From Desulfovibrio sp. 86 (GTDB lineage: Bacteria; Desulfobacterota; Desulfovibrionia; Desulfovibrionales; Desulfovibrionaceae), in NCBI RefSeq assembly GCF_902702915.1, contig NZ_LR738849.1, positions 2,682,001 to 2,746,000 of the forward strand: a stretch of DNA of 64,000 bases. Direction: 5' to 3'. The position numbers and the translations under genes were made by a program. The notes below the pieces were generated by a model. It did not search any database and was not told the DNA's origin. It worked only from the letters and a program-made list of their open reading frames with translations. Below, one piece after another: positions 36,046 through 45,419 of the stretch (position 1 is its first letter; every line of letters starts with the position of its first letter).

Positions 36046-36964
36046 GTCTTCCCGGCGTTCGCCGCATCTTATGTCCATGCTGGTGGCCGTGCTGGCCGCC
36101 GTGAGCATGTGGTACGTGGTCAGCGTGCGTGAGCGCGTTGAAGCCCAGCTTGAAGTCACCCTGGACTACTACGGCATACCGGCCAATCTTGTGATTACCG
36201 ATGGCCTCATAAACAAGGTGATGATTCGCCTGCGCGGGCCGGAAACCCTGTTGCGGTCGGTGACGCAGGGCAAGATGATTCAGGCTGTTGACCTTTCCCA
36301 TCTCAAAAAGGGCGTCACTGTGGTGCCCCTGACCGCTGAACACCTGGGGCCGGGTTTCCGCGCTTTTGAGCTCATTGACGTACAGCCGCCGCGCATTGTG
36401 GTTAAGGCTGACAACCTCATAGAGCGCTCGGTGCCTGTGCGCGTCGCGGTGGGTTCGTCCCTGAGCAACGGCGCGCTGACGGTGGAAAACGTCAGCGTTA
36501 CTCCGGCCAACGTCATTTTGCGCGGCCCTGAGGCCGTGGTGGAAGACATTGCCAGCGTGCCCGTGCCCATCCAGGCGGACCCCAAGGCCGCCGGCACCAC
36601 CGTGCAGCAGGTGGTTACGCTGGACACGCCAGGGCTTGTCACCCCCATACCGCCGACGGTCAAGGTGCAGTACAGCATCACAAGCGGCCGCGCTGGAGTG
36701 ACGCGGATCTGCAAGGTGGAAGTTCTGGCTGAAAACCGCCGTCAGTTCACGGTGACGCCAGCGGAAGTCAGCGTGCACGTTGAGGTGCCGGAGGCTCTGG
36801 TCAAAAACGTCCAGTACCTCAAGCAGCTGGAAGCTACGGTCAGCCCGCCCGATATGGCTGAAGGGGAGAGCCGTAAGGTTGAGATACGCTTTCGCCTGCC
36901 GGAAGGCATGACGCTCTTGAACCCTGGCACAGAAGAAGTTACGGTAAGCCGCAAGAAAAAATAG
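36032..36964 (+). CDS. cdaR: CdaR/YbbR-domain regulator of the diadenylate cyclase
   Basis: Starting at ATG 36032 (GAGG five bases before), the 310-residue protein has a basic N-terminus, one transmembrane helix (MLVAVLAAVSMWYVVSV) and three or four YbbR-type beta domains outside the membrane, visible as repeats of the VRGPETLL and LRGPEAVVEDI type. CdaR binds CdaA in the membrane and tunes c-di-AMP production. An ATG at 36005 in the same frame lies deeper in cdaA and is less likely. The gene is coupled to cdaA by overlap. Confidence 0.87.
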   Translation: MKSSRSSRRSPHLMSMLVAVLAAVSMWYVVSVRERVEAQLEVTLDYYGIPANLVITDGLINKVMIRLRGPETLLRSVTQGKMIQAVDLSHLKKGVTVVPLTAEHLGPGFRAFELIDVQPPRIVVKADNLIERSVPVRVAVGSSLSNGALTVENVSVTPANVILRGPEAVVEDIASVPVPIQADPKAAGTTVQQVVTLDTPGLVTPIPPTVKVQYSITSGRAGVTRICKVEVLAENRRQFTVTPAEVSVHVEVPEALVKNVQYLKQLEATVSPPDMAEGESRKVEIRFRLPEGMTLLNPGTEEVTVSRKKK

Positions 36965-37024
36965 CCCGGCCTCCCGGCAGGTTGCAGGGGGTTGGAGGCC
37001 GCTTTGCGGCCAGAAGGAGATGGC

Positions 37025-38377
37025 ATGGCCGATCGTCTTTTCGGCACCGATGGTTTGCGCGGCACGGTCAACAATTATCCGATGACCGTGGATGTGGCCT
37101 TGCGCCTGGGTCTGGCCGCCGGGGTGCGCTTCCGGCGGGGGCAGCATCAGCACAAGGTGGTTATCGGTAAGGATACACGGCTTTCGGGCTATATGTTCGA
37201 ATCAGCCCTCACGGCCGGTCTGTGCGCGGCGGGTATGCAGGTCATCATGACCGGGCCGCTGCCAACGCCCGCCATATCGTTTTTGACGCGCAGCATGCGG
37301 GCCGACCTTGGCGTGGTTATCTCGGCTTCGCACAATCCTTTTCACGACAATGGCATCAAGTTTTTTGACGCCGACGGCTACAAGCTGCCCGACCTGGCCG
37401 AGGATGAAATCTCCGCCATGGTGCTGGACGAGGGCTTTTCCTGGCCCTATCCCGATTCCCGTGGCGTGGGCCGGGCCACCAAGATCGAGGACGCCGGCGG
37501 TCGGTATATCGTGTATACCAAGAGCTGTTTTCCGGCGCATCTGACGCTGTCCGGCCTCCGCATTGTGGTGGACTGCGCCAACGGCGCCAGCTACAAGGTC
37601 GCCCCTCTGGCTCTGGAAGAGCTGGGGGCCGAGGTCTTTCGCATCGGCACAAGTCCTGACGGCACCAATATCAACGAGCATTGCGGCTCGCTCCACCCTG
37701 AAGTGGTGGCCGCCAAGGTTCGCGAGGTGCGGGCAGACATCGGTCTGGCGCTGGATGGCGATGCCGACCGTCTTATTGTTGTGGATGAGCGCGGCGTCAT
37801 TCTGGACGGCGACCAGCTCATGGCCCTGTGCGCTCAGGCCATGATGGCCAGGGGCGAGTTGCCAGGCAATCTGCTGGTGGCCACAGCCATGAGCAATATG
37901 GCCCTGGAAATCTTCATGAGTGAGCACGGCGGCCGACTTTTGCGCACCAAGGTGGGCGACAGGTACGTCATGGAATCCATGCGCCGTGAAGGAGCCATGC
38001 TCGGCGGCGAGCAGTCCGGGCACCTTATTTTCCACAAGTACAGCACCACGGGCGACGGCCTGCTGGCCGCCCTGCAGATACTGCGCATCATGCGCGAAAA
38101 AGAGCGCCCGCTCTCCGAACTGGCTGGCCTGCTGACGCCCTTTCCGCAAAAGCTCATCAACGTGCGGGTTGAAAAGCGTCTGCCCTTCGAGGAACGTCCG
38201 GCCATTGGCGAAGCCGTGGCACGGGTGGAGAAGGAACTGGGCGGGCGCGGCAGGGTGCTTTTGCGCTACTCCGGCACTGAAGCCCTCTGCCGTGTGATGG
38301 TGGAAGGCGAAAATGCGGACAAAGTGCGGGAATATGCCGAAGATCTGGCGCAGGTGGTTGCGCGCGAGTTGCGTTAA
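37025..38377 (+). CDS. glmM: Phosphoglucosamine mutase
   Basis: 450 residues from ATG 37025 (AAGGAGATGGC before it). It opens [13 protein letters not shown], carries the phosphoserine loop [16 protein letters not shown], the metal loop LDGDADRL, the sugar-binding loop GGEQSGH and the C-terminal phosphate-binding motif [14 protein letters not shown]. It converts glucosamine-6-phosphate to glucosamine-1-phosphate for peptidoglycan and lipopolysaccharide synthesis. Third gene of the cdaA-cdaR-glmM operon, which links cell-wall precursor supply to c-di-AMP. Confidence 0.95.
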   Translation: MADRLFGTDGLRGTVNNYPMTVDVALRLGLAAGVRFRRGQHQHKVVIGKDTRLSGYMFESALTAGLCAAGMQVIMTGPLPTPAISFLTRSMRADLGVVISASHNPFHDNGIKFFDADGYKLPDLAEDEISAMVLDEGFSWPYPDSRGVGRATKIEDAGGRYIVYTKSCFPAHLTLSGLRIVVDCANGASYKVAPLALEELGAEVFRIGTSPDGTNINEHCGSLHPEVVAAKVREVRADIGLALDGDADRLIVVDERGVILDGDQLMALCAQAMMARGELPGNLLVATAMSNMALEIFMSEHGGRLLRTKVGDRYVMESMRREGAMLGGEQSGHLIFHKYSTTGDGLLAALQILRIMREKERPLSELAGLLTPFPQKLINVRVEKRLPFEERPAIGEAVARVEKELGGRGRVLLRYSGTEALCRVMVEGENADKVREYAEDLAQVVARELR

Positions 38378-38527
38378 AGCCCATGCGCGTCGAGAAATTT
38401 TCTTAACACGTTCGGCGCATCCGTTGCGGCGCGTATCCCAATGATCCGTGCCGCTGCACCTGGGTTATTGCATCCGTTCCGGTTTTGACAGAATATATAG
38501 CAAGCTAAACAAACAGCGGAGGCGCGC

Positions 38528-39400
38528 ATGAAGGATATTCGCAAGGTTATTATTCCCGTTGCCGGATGGGGCACGCGTTCATTGCCCGCGACCAAGAATA
38601 TTCCCAAGGAAATGCTGCCCATCTACAACAAGCCCGTCATCCAGTATGTGGTTGAGGAGGCCCAGAAGGCCAATATCCAGGACGTGATCTTTGTAACCAA
38701 CCGTGATAAGAGCGTTATTGAAGACCATTTTGATTACAACCTGCAGTTGGAGTCCGTGCTGGAACGCGCCGGAAAGCTGGACAAGCTTGCCGAAGTGCGC
38801 AAAGTGGCTGAAATGGTCAACATCATGTCCGTGCGCCAGAAAAAGCAGCTTGGCCTTGGACATGCGGTGCTCTGCGCGCGTGAGCTTGTGCGTGACGACC
38901 CCTTTGCCGTCATGGTGGGCGATGACCTCATGTTCGGCGGCGTGCCCGGCATCGCGCAGCTTATCGACGTGGCCATGGCGGAAAAAATGCCCGTCATTGG
39001 CGTGATGGAAGTGCCGTGGGAAAAGGTCAGCCGCTACGGCATCATCGACGGTGATGAAGTGGCCCCCGGCGTGTTCAGGGTCAAGAGCATGGTGGAAAAG
39101 CCCACCAGGGACAAAGCGCCCTCACGCATGGCCATTGTGGGACGCTACGTGCTTACGCCCGATATTTTTGACTATCTTGAAAAAGTCACCCCTGGTCATG
39201 GCGGTGAAATTCAGTTGACCGATGCCCTTCAGGCTCTGGCTCAGGACAAGGGCATGATGGCGGTGCGCATGTCGGGCATGCGCTTTGACGCTGGCGACTG
39301 GGCCGAATTCTTGACGGCCAATATTTATTTCGCCCTTCAGGATGAAGAACTGCGCTACGATTTGCTGAATTTGCTCAAGAATTTTGTCCAGTTTCACTAG
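38528..39400 (+). CDS. galU: UTP--glucose-1-phosphate uridylyltransferase
   Basis: A 290-residue nucleotidyltransferase opening KVIIPVAGWGTRSLPATKNIPKEMLPIYNKP, the GalU nucleotide-binding signature (with W in place of the more usual L). Other motifs: GLGHAVLCARE, FAVMVGDDLMFGG, IVGRYVLTPDIFDYLE, GGEIQLTDALQAL. It makes UDP-glucose for polysaccharides and glycolipids. GGAGG sits eight bases before the ATG. The TAG stop codon lies inside the CTAG that starts a dispersed repeat. It is separated from glmM by 150 bases, so it may have its own promoter. Confidence 0.93.
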   Translation: MKDIRKVIIPVAGWGTRSLPATKNIPKEMLPIYNKPVIQYVVEEAQKANIQDVIFVTNRDKSVIEDHFDYNLQLESVLERAGKLDKLAEVRKVAEMVNIMSVRQKKQLGLGHAVLCARELVRDDPFAVMVGDDLMFGGVPGIAQLIDVAMAEKMPVIGVMEVPWEKVSRYGIIDGDEVAPGVFRVKSMVEKPTRDKAPSRMAIVGRYVLTPDIFDYLEKVTPGHGGEIQLTDALQALAQDKGMMAVRMSGMRFDAGDWAEFLTANIYFALQDEELRYDLLNLLKNFVQFH

Positions 39401-39548
39401 ACAGCGTCATCAGGAGAGCCTTTCCAGTTATTTCTGCGTCGAACTTCGCCTTTTATTCCGGTCGAGTACCATCAGAGTACACTCCCTGCATAAAAGGTTC
39501 GTTCTCCTTGATATGACTGGAAATTCATCTCGTGACGACACTGTCTAG
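39397..39548 (+). repeat. Family D long imperfect palindrome
   Basis: Outer arms CTAGACAGCGTCATCAGGAG and CTCGTGACGACACTGTCTAG pair imperfectly; centre GAGTACCATCAGAGTACACTCC. It closely matches 14479-14636. The leading CTAG includes the galU stop codon. Confidence 0.75.
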
Positions 39549-39560
39549 ACAGCGTTACGT

Positions 39561-39630
39561 TGAGACGCTTTGTGGGGGAGGGACCCTTTTGTAAAAGGGT
39601 CTCCTCCCCCACGCCCCCACCCCCTAAAAC
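39561..39630 (+). repeat. Family C terminator-like repeat
   Basis: GACGCTTTGTGGGGGAGGGA, CCCTTTTGTAAAAGGGT, then CTCCTCCCCC and ACGCCCCCACCCCC: the same unit as at 11013-11077, and a probable terminator for galU. Confidence 0.75.
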
Positions 39631-39751
39631 TTTTGGTGTGGTGTATATAGCTCCAGAGCGGTTCAAAATTGAAAGGCTCTGGCGGGTACAGCCCGCCGCC
39701 TGGGGCACTGCGCAGCCTGCAGCACGCCGCCCGATAAACGATCGTCCCTTT

Positions 39752-39903
39752 GGGAAGCACTGATTAAAGAGCTCTTTGGAAACGCGCAGTTGTTTCGTTT
39801 GGCAAGGAGCGCTCTTTTTTTGAAGCAGGAGTGGACTCTTCTATCCTCGACTGTTGCAAAAAAGTGACGCAACGCCGGCAAACGGAATAACTCGACGTTT
39901 CCC
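39752..39903 (+). repeat. Family F palindromic element
   Basis: GGGAAGCACTGATTAAAGAG at one end and CGACGTTTCCC at the other; the two halves are imperfect inverted copies around GGAGTGGACTCTTC. It matches the inverted copy at 19090-19239 and the truncated one at 2398-2460. Together the three repeats fill most of the 39401-39981 gap before priA. Confidence 0.75.
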
Positions 39904-39981
39904 TTGGTATTCTCCCCCGACCGTAGCTTTGCGGCCGGGGGAGGCTTGCTTTCCCCCCGGTATTGGTTAACTCTGCCCCAC

Positions 39982-42366
39982 ATGTACGCCAGCATCGCTC
40001 TTCTGAGTCCACCCTACGCCACCTTGAGCTACGCTCTGCCGCCGGAATTTCCCCAAGATTTCTGGCGGCCCGGCCTGCGTGTGGCCATACCCCTTGGCCG
40101 GGGCGAAAAGGCCGCCCTGCGCGCGGGGGTGGTGCTTGAAACCAGCGACAGTCTTGATTTGCCAGCAGGCGTGGCCTGCAAGAGCGTTTGCTGGCCCCTT
40201 GAGGAGCAGCCCCTGCTCACGGCTGATCTTCTGGCCCTTGCCCAGGATCTCGCCCTCAGGCAGGCCCTGAGTCCGGGGCATATCCTTGGCCATGCGCTGC
40301 CGCAGGGCCTGCGTCTCACACGGGTACGGCTGCGGCTCCTGCATGAAAAGGGCGCGGCCTCATGGCCGCTGGCCCGCATCCGAGGGGCGGATGACGCCAC
40401 GCGGCGCGAGCTTGCGCAGGCTTTGGCCCAGGGCGCGGCAAGGCTGCTGCCCCCGGGATCAGACGCTGCCAGCGAAGAATTTTGCGTCCTGCGTGTGGAC
40501 CCGCCCTGGCCAGTGCGCCCTTCGGCGTCACGACAGATTGAGCTGCTGGAATATCTGCTCGAGCACGGGGCCGTGAGCCGTCGCAACCTCACCCGCGCCC
40601 TGGGGCAGGGCGTCGGCGCGCCCTTGCAGTCGCTGTTGACTGCGGGGCACGTTGCGCTGACGCGGCAGGACCTCGAAGATGAAGTGGAGGCCGTGGAGCA
40701 AAGCCTTTTGCCGCCTCCGCCAGCCCCCTTTACCCTCAATGACGATCAGGCAGCGGCCCTGAGCGACATGACAGCCGCGCTTGAGGCTGCCCAGAGGGAA
40801 AAACGGGCGGCTTCGCGTCTGCTCTATGGCGTGACGGGCAGCGGCAAAACCGCCGTATATCTTGATCTGGCCCGCGCGTGTCTGGCGGCGGGCAAAAGCG
40901 TGCTCCTGCTCGCGCCTGAAGTGGCGTTGGCCTATAAGCTGCGGCGGGACGCCAGTTGCGCCTTGCCGGACGTTCCGCTTTTTTTCCATCACGGCTATCA
41001 GTCACCGGCCCGGCGTGAGGCGACGTACAGGCAGCTGGCGGCCCGGCAGGAGCCCTGCCTTGTGGTGGGCACGCGCTCGGCCCTGTTTTTGCCTGTGCCG
41101 CATCTTGCCTGCGTGGTGCTGGACGAAGAGCATGACGCTTCCTTCAAGCAGGACGAGAGCCTGGCCTACCAGGCCAAGGAAGTGGCCTGGTTTCGCATGG
41201 CCCAGGCCCACGGCCTGCTGGTGCTGGGATCGGCCACGCCCGATCTGAAAACATTTCATGCAGCGGAAAGCGGTTTGCTGCCCGTGCTGCGTCTGCCCCG
41301 GCGCGTGGGCGGGCGCGACCTGCCCCCCGTTGAGCTGGTGGACATCAGTTTGCTTTCACCCGCCGCCACGGCAGAGGGCGGACTTCTGGCCCCGCAGAGC
41401 GAGCAGGCCCTGCAGGCGGTCATCAGCAGGGGAGAGCAGGCTGTGGTTCTGCTCAACCGCCGTGGCTATGCCCCGCTCATGTACTGTCTTGACTGCGGGC
41501 GCACACTGCGCTGCCCGCACTGCGAAATAGGGCTGACCTACCATAAGGGACGCGAAAAGCTGGTCTGCCACTATTGTGGCTACTCCCGGCCATTTCCGTC
41601 TCCCTGCCCGGAGTGCAAGGGCATGAATTTTCTGCCCATGGGCGAGGGCACAGAGCGTCTGGCCGAACGCCTGAGCGTGCTGGCAGGCGGGCCTGTGCTG
41701 CGCCTGGACAGGGACAGCACACGGCGTCCGGGGCGGATGGAAGAGATTCTGGCGGCCTTTGCCCGGCAGGAATCCCCCATTCTTGTGGGCACGCAGATGC
41801 TTTCCAAAGGACACCACTTTCCCAACGTGACCCTTGCGGTCATCGCGGACGGCGATCTCGGGCTCAACCTGCCCGACTACCGCGCGGCAGAGCGCACGTT
41901 CCAGTTGCTGGTGCAGTCGTCCGGCAGGGCGGGGCGGGGCGACAAGGCCGGACAGGTTCTTATCCAGACGCGCGATGTGAACCACTACTGCTGGCAATAC
42001 GTGCGCGAGGCCGATTATGAGGGCTTTTACGCCGCCGAGCTGGCCCGTCGCAAACTGCGGAAGTATCCGCCCTTTGTGCGTCTGGCGCTCATCCGCATTT
42101 CCCACGCGGTGGAGGACAGCGGCGGCGCGGCTGCCCTGAGCGATCTGGCCGCCGCCATGCGCGGCCGGGCGGCGGAGCTTGGCCTGCAACTGCTGGGGCC
42201 CGCCCCTGCGCCTCTGGCCTTGCTGCGGGGCCGCCGCCGGTATTCCTGCCTTGTGAAAGGGCAGGATTGGCAGGCCATACGCGCCCTGTATTTTTTTGCC
42301 TCAACACAAAAATCTACCAAAAACCTACGACTTTTTCTTGACCTTGATCCTGTAAATATGTTGTGA
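39982..42366 (+). CDS. priA: Primosomal replication-restart helicase PriA
   Basis: 794 residues from ATG 39982 (MYASIALLSPPYATLSYALP). A frame open to a TTG at 39904 runs into the family F repeat and is not credible. N-terminal 3'-DNA-binding domain, winged-helix region with EHGAVSRRNLTRALGQG, then helicase motifs: Walker A GVTGSGKTAVY, VVGTRSALFLP, DEEH in VVLDEEHDASFKQDE, and GSATPDLKT. The eight-cysteine zinc insertion is present (YCLDCGRTLRCPHCEIG, VCHYCGY, PCPECKG). It reloads the replisome at stalled forks. Length is slightly above the family average of about 730. Confidence 0.92.
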   Translation: MYASIALLSPPYATLSYALPPEFPQDFWRPGLRVAIPLGRGEKAALRAGVVLETSDSLDLPAGVACKSVCWPLEEQPLLTADLLALAQDLALRQALSPGHILGHALPQGLRLTRVRLRLLHEKGAASWPLARIRGADDATRRELAQALAQGAARLLPPGSDAASEEFCVLRVDPPWPVRPSASRQIELLEYLLEHGAVSRRNLTRALGQGVGAPLQSLLTAGHVALTRQDLEDEVEAVEQSLLPPPPAPFTLNDDQAAALSDMTAALEAAQREKRAASRLLYGVTGSGKTAVYLDLARACLAAGKSVLLLAPEVALAYKLRRDASCALPDVPLFFHHGYQSPARREATYRQLAARQEPCLVVGTRSALFLPVPHLACVVLDEEHDASFKQDESLAYQAKEVAWFRMAQAHGLLVLGSATPDLKTFHAAESGLLPVLRLPRRVGGRDLPPVELVDISLLSPAATAEGGLLAPQSEQALQAVISRGEQAVVLLNRRGYAPLMYCLDCGRTLRCPHCEIGLTYHKGREKLVCHYCGYSRPFPSPCPECKGMNFLPMGEGTERLAERLSVLAGGPVLRLDRDSTRRPGRMEEILAAFARQESPILVGTQMLSKGHHFPNVTLAVIADGDLGLNLPDYRAAERTFQLLVQSSGRAGRGDKAGQVLIQTRDVNHYCWQYVREADYEGFYAAELARRKLRKYPPFVRLALIRISHAVEDSGGAAALSDLAAAMRGRAAELGLQLLGPAPAPLALLRGRRRYSCLVKGQDWQAIRALYFFASTQKSTKNLRLFLDLDPVNML

Positions 42367-42561
42367 ATGGCAATTGCATTTTGCAGGCTGTTAGTGGGGC
42401 AGGCCGTCTTCCCGTACCGGGAAACAGGACGGCCGTTTATCCAGTGTTGTCCGCGCCCGTCTGAGGGCAAATTCAAACCGTTGGCGACGACGGCTTGTCT
42501 GGCGGCGTCTGGTGATTTCTTGAGTACAGGCCGTTGCGGCCCAAGGCCATGAGGGGGGAGG

Positions 42562-43822
42562 ATGAAGGTTTTTCGCGCATTGGCGCTGGTGCTGGCGCTG
42601 GTTTTCTGCTGTTCGGCCACTGTCCGGGCCGAGGGTTTCGCGCTCAATGAATGGAGCGCGCGCGGCGTGTCCCTTGCTGGCGGCCTTATCGGGCGCGCCG
42701 ACGATGTTTCCACCCTCGCCTACAACGCGGCGGGCATAACCCAGGTGCCCGGCACTCATGTTATGGGTGGCCTGGCCTTCATCGCGCCCATGGGCACCAT
42801 TGTGTCCGATATGAGCGCAGGCGGGACAAAGTATACCTCCACCAAGCCCGATGTGTGGCTGGCCCCGCATGGCTTTGTCAGCCACCAGCTCAATGACAAT
42901 GTCTGGCTGGGTTTTGCCTCTTTCAGCCGTTTTGGCCTGGGCAATTCCTTCGACAGCAATTGGGTCGGCAGATACAATATGTATGACATCGGCCTGAAAA
43001 CCATCTCCTTTGTCCCCACCCTGGCCTACAAGGTCAACGATACGCTTTCCCTGTCCGTGGGCGCTGAAGTCATGAACGCCCATGTTTACAGGGGCAGCAA
43101 GATTCCCACGAAAACCTTTTGACAACGATCTGCAGCTTGAAGGCAGCGGCTGGGGGGTTGGCGCGCACCTGGGCATGCACATGCGCTTTAATGACCAGTG
43201 GTCCATGGGTCTGTCGTACAAGAGCCAGGTTACGCTCAATCTTTATGGCGACGTGGATTTCAGCTATGAGGGCGACAGCCTTCTTACCCGAGCAGGCACT
43301 CTGCCCGTGGCCCGGGACCGCAGCGCCAACGCCACCTTGCAGCTGCCCGATTCCATCGCCTGGGGGCTTTCGTATAAGCCACTGGAAAATCTGAGTTTTG
43401 AAGTGGGCACGGTCTTTACCCGCTGGTCCACCTACAATGCCCTGAACATCAACATGGGCAACGACTATTCCTCGGTCAACAACAAGGAATGGCGTGACGG
43501 CTGGAATTTCAACGGCAGCGTCGAGTACAAGCCTCTGGACTGGTGGAGCCTGCGCGCTGGCGTCGCCTATGAAACCCCGGTGGTCAACGAAAATTACAGT
43601 GATTACATGATGCCCACCAACGGCCGTACCGTCATGAGCCTTGGCACCGGCGTCACCTGGAACAACTGGACCGTTGATCTGGCCTATGCCCATTTGTGGA
43701 TCTATCCTGTGGACTATGACACTACCAGTTCCTCCGGCATCCGCTCAATGGGCATCAAGGGCGGGCACTCTGAAAATGTGCAGGCCAATATTTACATGTT
43801 CTCGGTAGGTTATACTTTCTAG
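42562..43822 (+). pseudogene. OmpP1/FadL-family outer-membrane porin interrupted by a +1 frameshift
   Basis: The first frame (42562-43122) encodes a signal peptide (VFRALALVLALVFCCSATVRA), mature start EGFALNEWSARGVSLAGG and beta strands, ending at a TGA at 43120. The second frame (from about 43121) continues without interruption as FDNDLQLEGSGWGVGAHLGM and ends in the C-terminal strand FSVGYTF with terminal Phe. Removing one T from the TTTT at 43117-43120 gives a single protein of about 419 residues, normal for FadL. FadL proteins take up hydrophobic compounds. The break is either a real mutation, a sequencing error or a recoding site (TTT TGA C). Confidence 0.8.
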
Positions 43823-43880
43823 GCTTGTATCTTTTCTCCGGTTTTGAACCGGCTCTGAAAGGCCGCTTCAGACTCATCAT

Positions 43881-43924
43881 GAATGCCCCGATCTGGCGTT
43901 GTCAGACCGGGGCATTCTTTTTTT
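43881..43924 (+). terminator. Intrinsic terminator of the FadL-like gene
   Basis: GAATGCCCCG and CGGGGCATTC pair, with TCTG/CAGA continuing inside after one mismatch, followed by seven T. One of the strongest terminators in the window. Confidence 0.88.
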
Positions 43925-44080
43925 GGGCTTTACTCAATCGCCATAGTCGTGTGAAACTGGGGCAAACTACCTTTGTGATATGTTCTCAAAGGTTGAAGGT
44001 CATTTCGGCGCAACCCCACGCTTCAAATGATGGATGGCGCTGGCGGCCACGCAACCCGAAACCAAAAGGATGATGTTGCC

Positions 44081-45268
44081 ATGAGAAAGCACGTAAAAGC
44101 CAATGTCAGCTGGGTTGGCTATATTGACTGGGAACTAAAGCATTTTCACGGAGACGAATACTCCATCATCAATGGCTCAAGCCAGAACGCCTATCTGGTT
44201 GAAGAAGAAAAAACCGTGCTCATTGATACGGTATGGGCGCCGCATCGCTTTGAGTTTATTGAAAATCTCAAGTCAGAAATTGATCTTGCAAAACTGGATT
44301 TTGTGGTGGCCAATCACGGTGAAGTGGACCATTCCGGCGCGCTGACAGAGCTTATGAAGGCGCGTCCGGATTTGCCCATTTACTGCACAGCCAATGCCGT
44401 TAAAAGCCTTGAGGGGCAATACGGAAAGCACGGCTGGAATTTCAATGTGGTAAAAACCGGCGATACCCTTGATATAGGCAATGGAAAAACGCTCGTATTT
44501 GTGGAAATGCGCATGCTGCACTGGCCTGACAGCATGGCGACCTACCTTACGGGAGACAATATCCTTTTTTCCAATGACGCCTTTGGGCAGCACTTTGCCG
44601 TTGAAGGTCTTTTTAACGACAAGGCCGATCAATGCCTGCTCGAAAAAGAGGCAATGAAATACTATGCCAACATCCTGAATCCATTTTCTACCTTTGTAGC
44701 TAAAAAACTTGAAGAAATTTCCAGTCTGAACATTCCCATAGACATGATAGCCCCAAGCCATGGCGTCATTTGGCGCGACAAGCCCATGCAGATTGTCGAA
44801 AAATACGCGCAGTGGGCGCAGGACTATCAGGAAGATCAGCTGACCATTGTTTACGACACCATGTGGGAGGGCACCACGCGGCTTGCGCACGCCATTGCGG
44901 AGCAGGCCGGAAAGCTCAGCCCCGATACAGAGGTCAAGGTCTTCAACATTTCCAAAACAGACAAAAATGAAATCATGACCGAGGTGCTCAAGTCCCGTGC
45001 CATAGCCGTAGGGTCCCCAACGGTCAGCAGCACCATTTTGTCCAGTGTGGCTGGCTGGTTGCACTTCCTGGCGTCATTGAAGTTCAAAAATAAGAAGGCC
45101 GCAGTGTTCGGCTGCTATGGCTGGAGCGGCGAAGGCAACAAGGTGCTGCGTGAAGAACTCGCCAAGGCGGGCTTTCAGGTTGTGGACGAAAACATACGTT
45201 CTCAATGGAACCCGGAAAAAGAGGATCTTGATAAAAGTGAGGCCATTGTAAAGGCATTGCTGGCCTAG
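44081..45268 (+). CDS. fprA: FprA-family A-type flavodiiron protein (oxygen/NO reductase)
   Basis: 395 residues from the ATG at 44081 (AGGAT before it; a frame open to 44027 is less likely). N-terminal beta-lactamase-like domain with diiron ligands H79, E81, D83, H84 (NHGEVDHSGA), H147 (RMLHWPD) and D166, and a later His in PSHGVIWR. C-terminal flavodoxin domain binds FMN (VYDTMWEGTTRLAHAIAEQ, GSPTVSSTILSSVAGWL, FGCYGWSGEG). Such proteins reduce oxygen to water or NO to N2O with electrons from rubredoxin. No rubredoxin gene is adjacent. The TAG stop is inside the CTAG that opens a palindromic element. Confidence 0.93.
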   Translation: MRKHVKANVSWVGYIDWELKHFHGDEYSIINGSSQNAYLVEEEKTVLIDTVWAPHRFEFIENLKSEIDLAKLDFVVANHGEVDHSGALTELMKARPDLPIYCTANAVKSLEGQYGKHGWNFNVVKTGDTLDIGNGKTLVFVEMRMLHWPDSMATYLTGDNILFSNDAFGQHFAVEGLFNDKADQCLLEKEAMKYYANILNPFSTFVAKKLEEISSLNIPIDMIAPSHGVIWRDKPMQIVEKYAQWAQDYQEDQLTIVYDTMWEGTTRLAHAIAEQAGKLSPDTEVKVFNISKTDKNEIMTEVLKSRAIAVGSPTVSSTILSSVAGWLHFLASLKFKNKKAAVFGCYGWSGEGNKVLREELAKAGFQVVDENIRSQWNPEKEDLDKSEAIVKALLA

Positions 45269-45419
45269 GGACTGTTTCTAAATAATTCTTTTGTCCAATT
45301 GGCTGCGTCAAAAGGCCATTTTTTACTCTCGTCATGTACCGCAAAAGTACACTCCTTTCGTAAAAAAGGCTTTTTCCTTGCCCTTGGCGCAAAATCATTA
45401 ATTTAGAAACAGCCCCTAG
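45265..45419. repeat. Family E long imperfect palindrome
   Basis: Ends CTAGGGACTGTTTCTAAAT and ATTTAGAAACAGCCCCTAG are near-perfect inverted copies. The centre has GTACCGCAAAAGTACACTCC, reminiscent of the GTACC...GTACACTCC centre of family D. It starts on the fprA stop codon and probably also acts as its terminator. Confidence 0.75.

Noticed and set aside
42560..43125. FadL frameshift as a certain prfB-like recoding site
   Set aside because: The slippery TTTT and TGA-C fit, but the Shine-Dalgarno-like AGGGG is about 22 bases upstream instead of about three, so recoding is only one option beside mutation or sequencing error.
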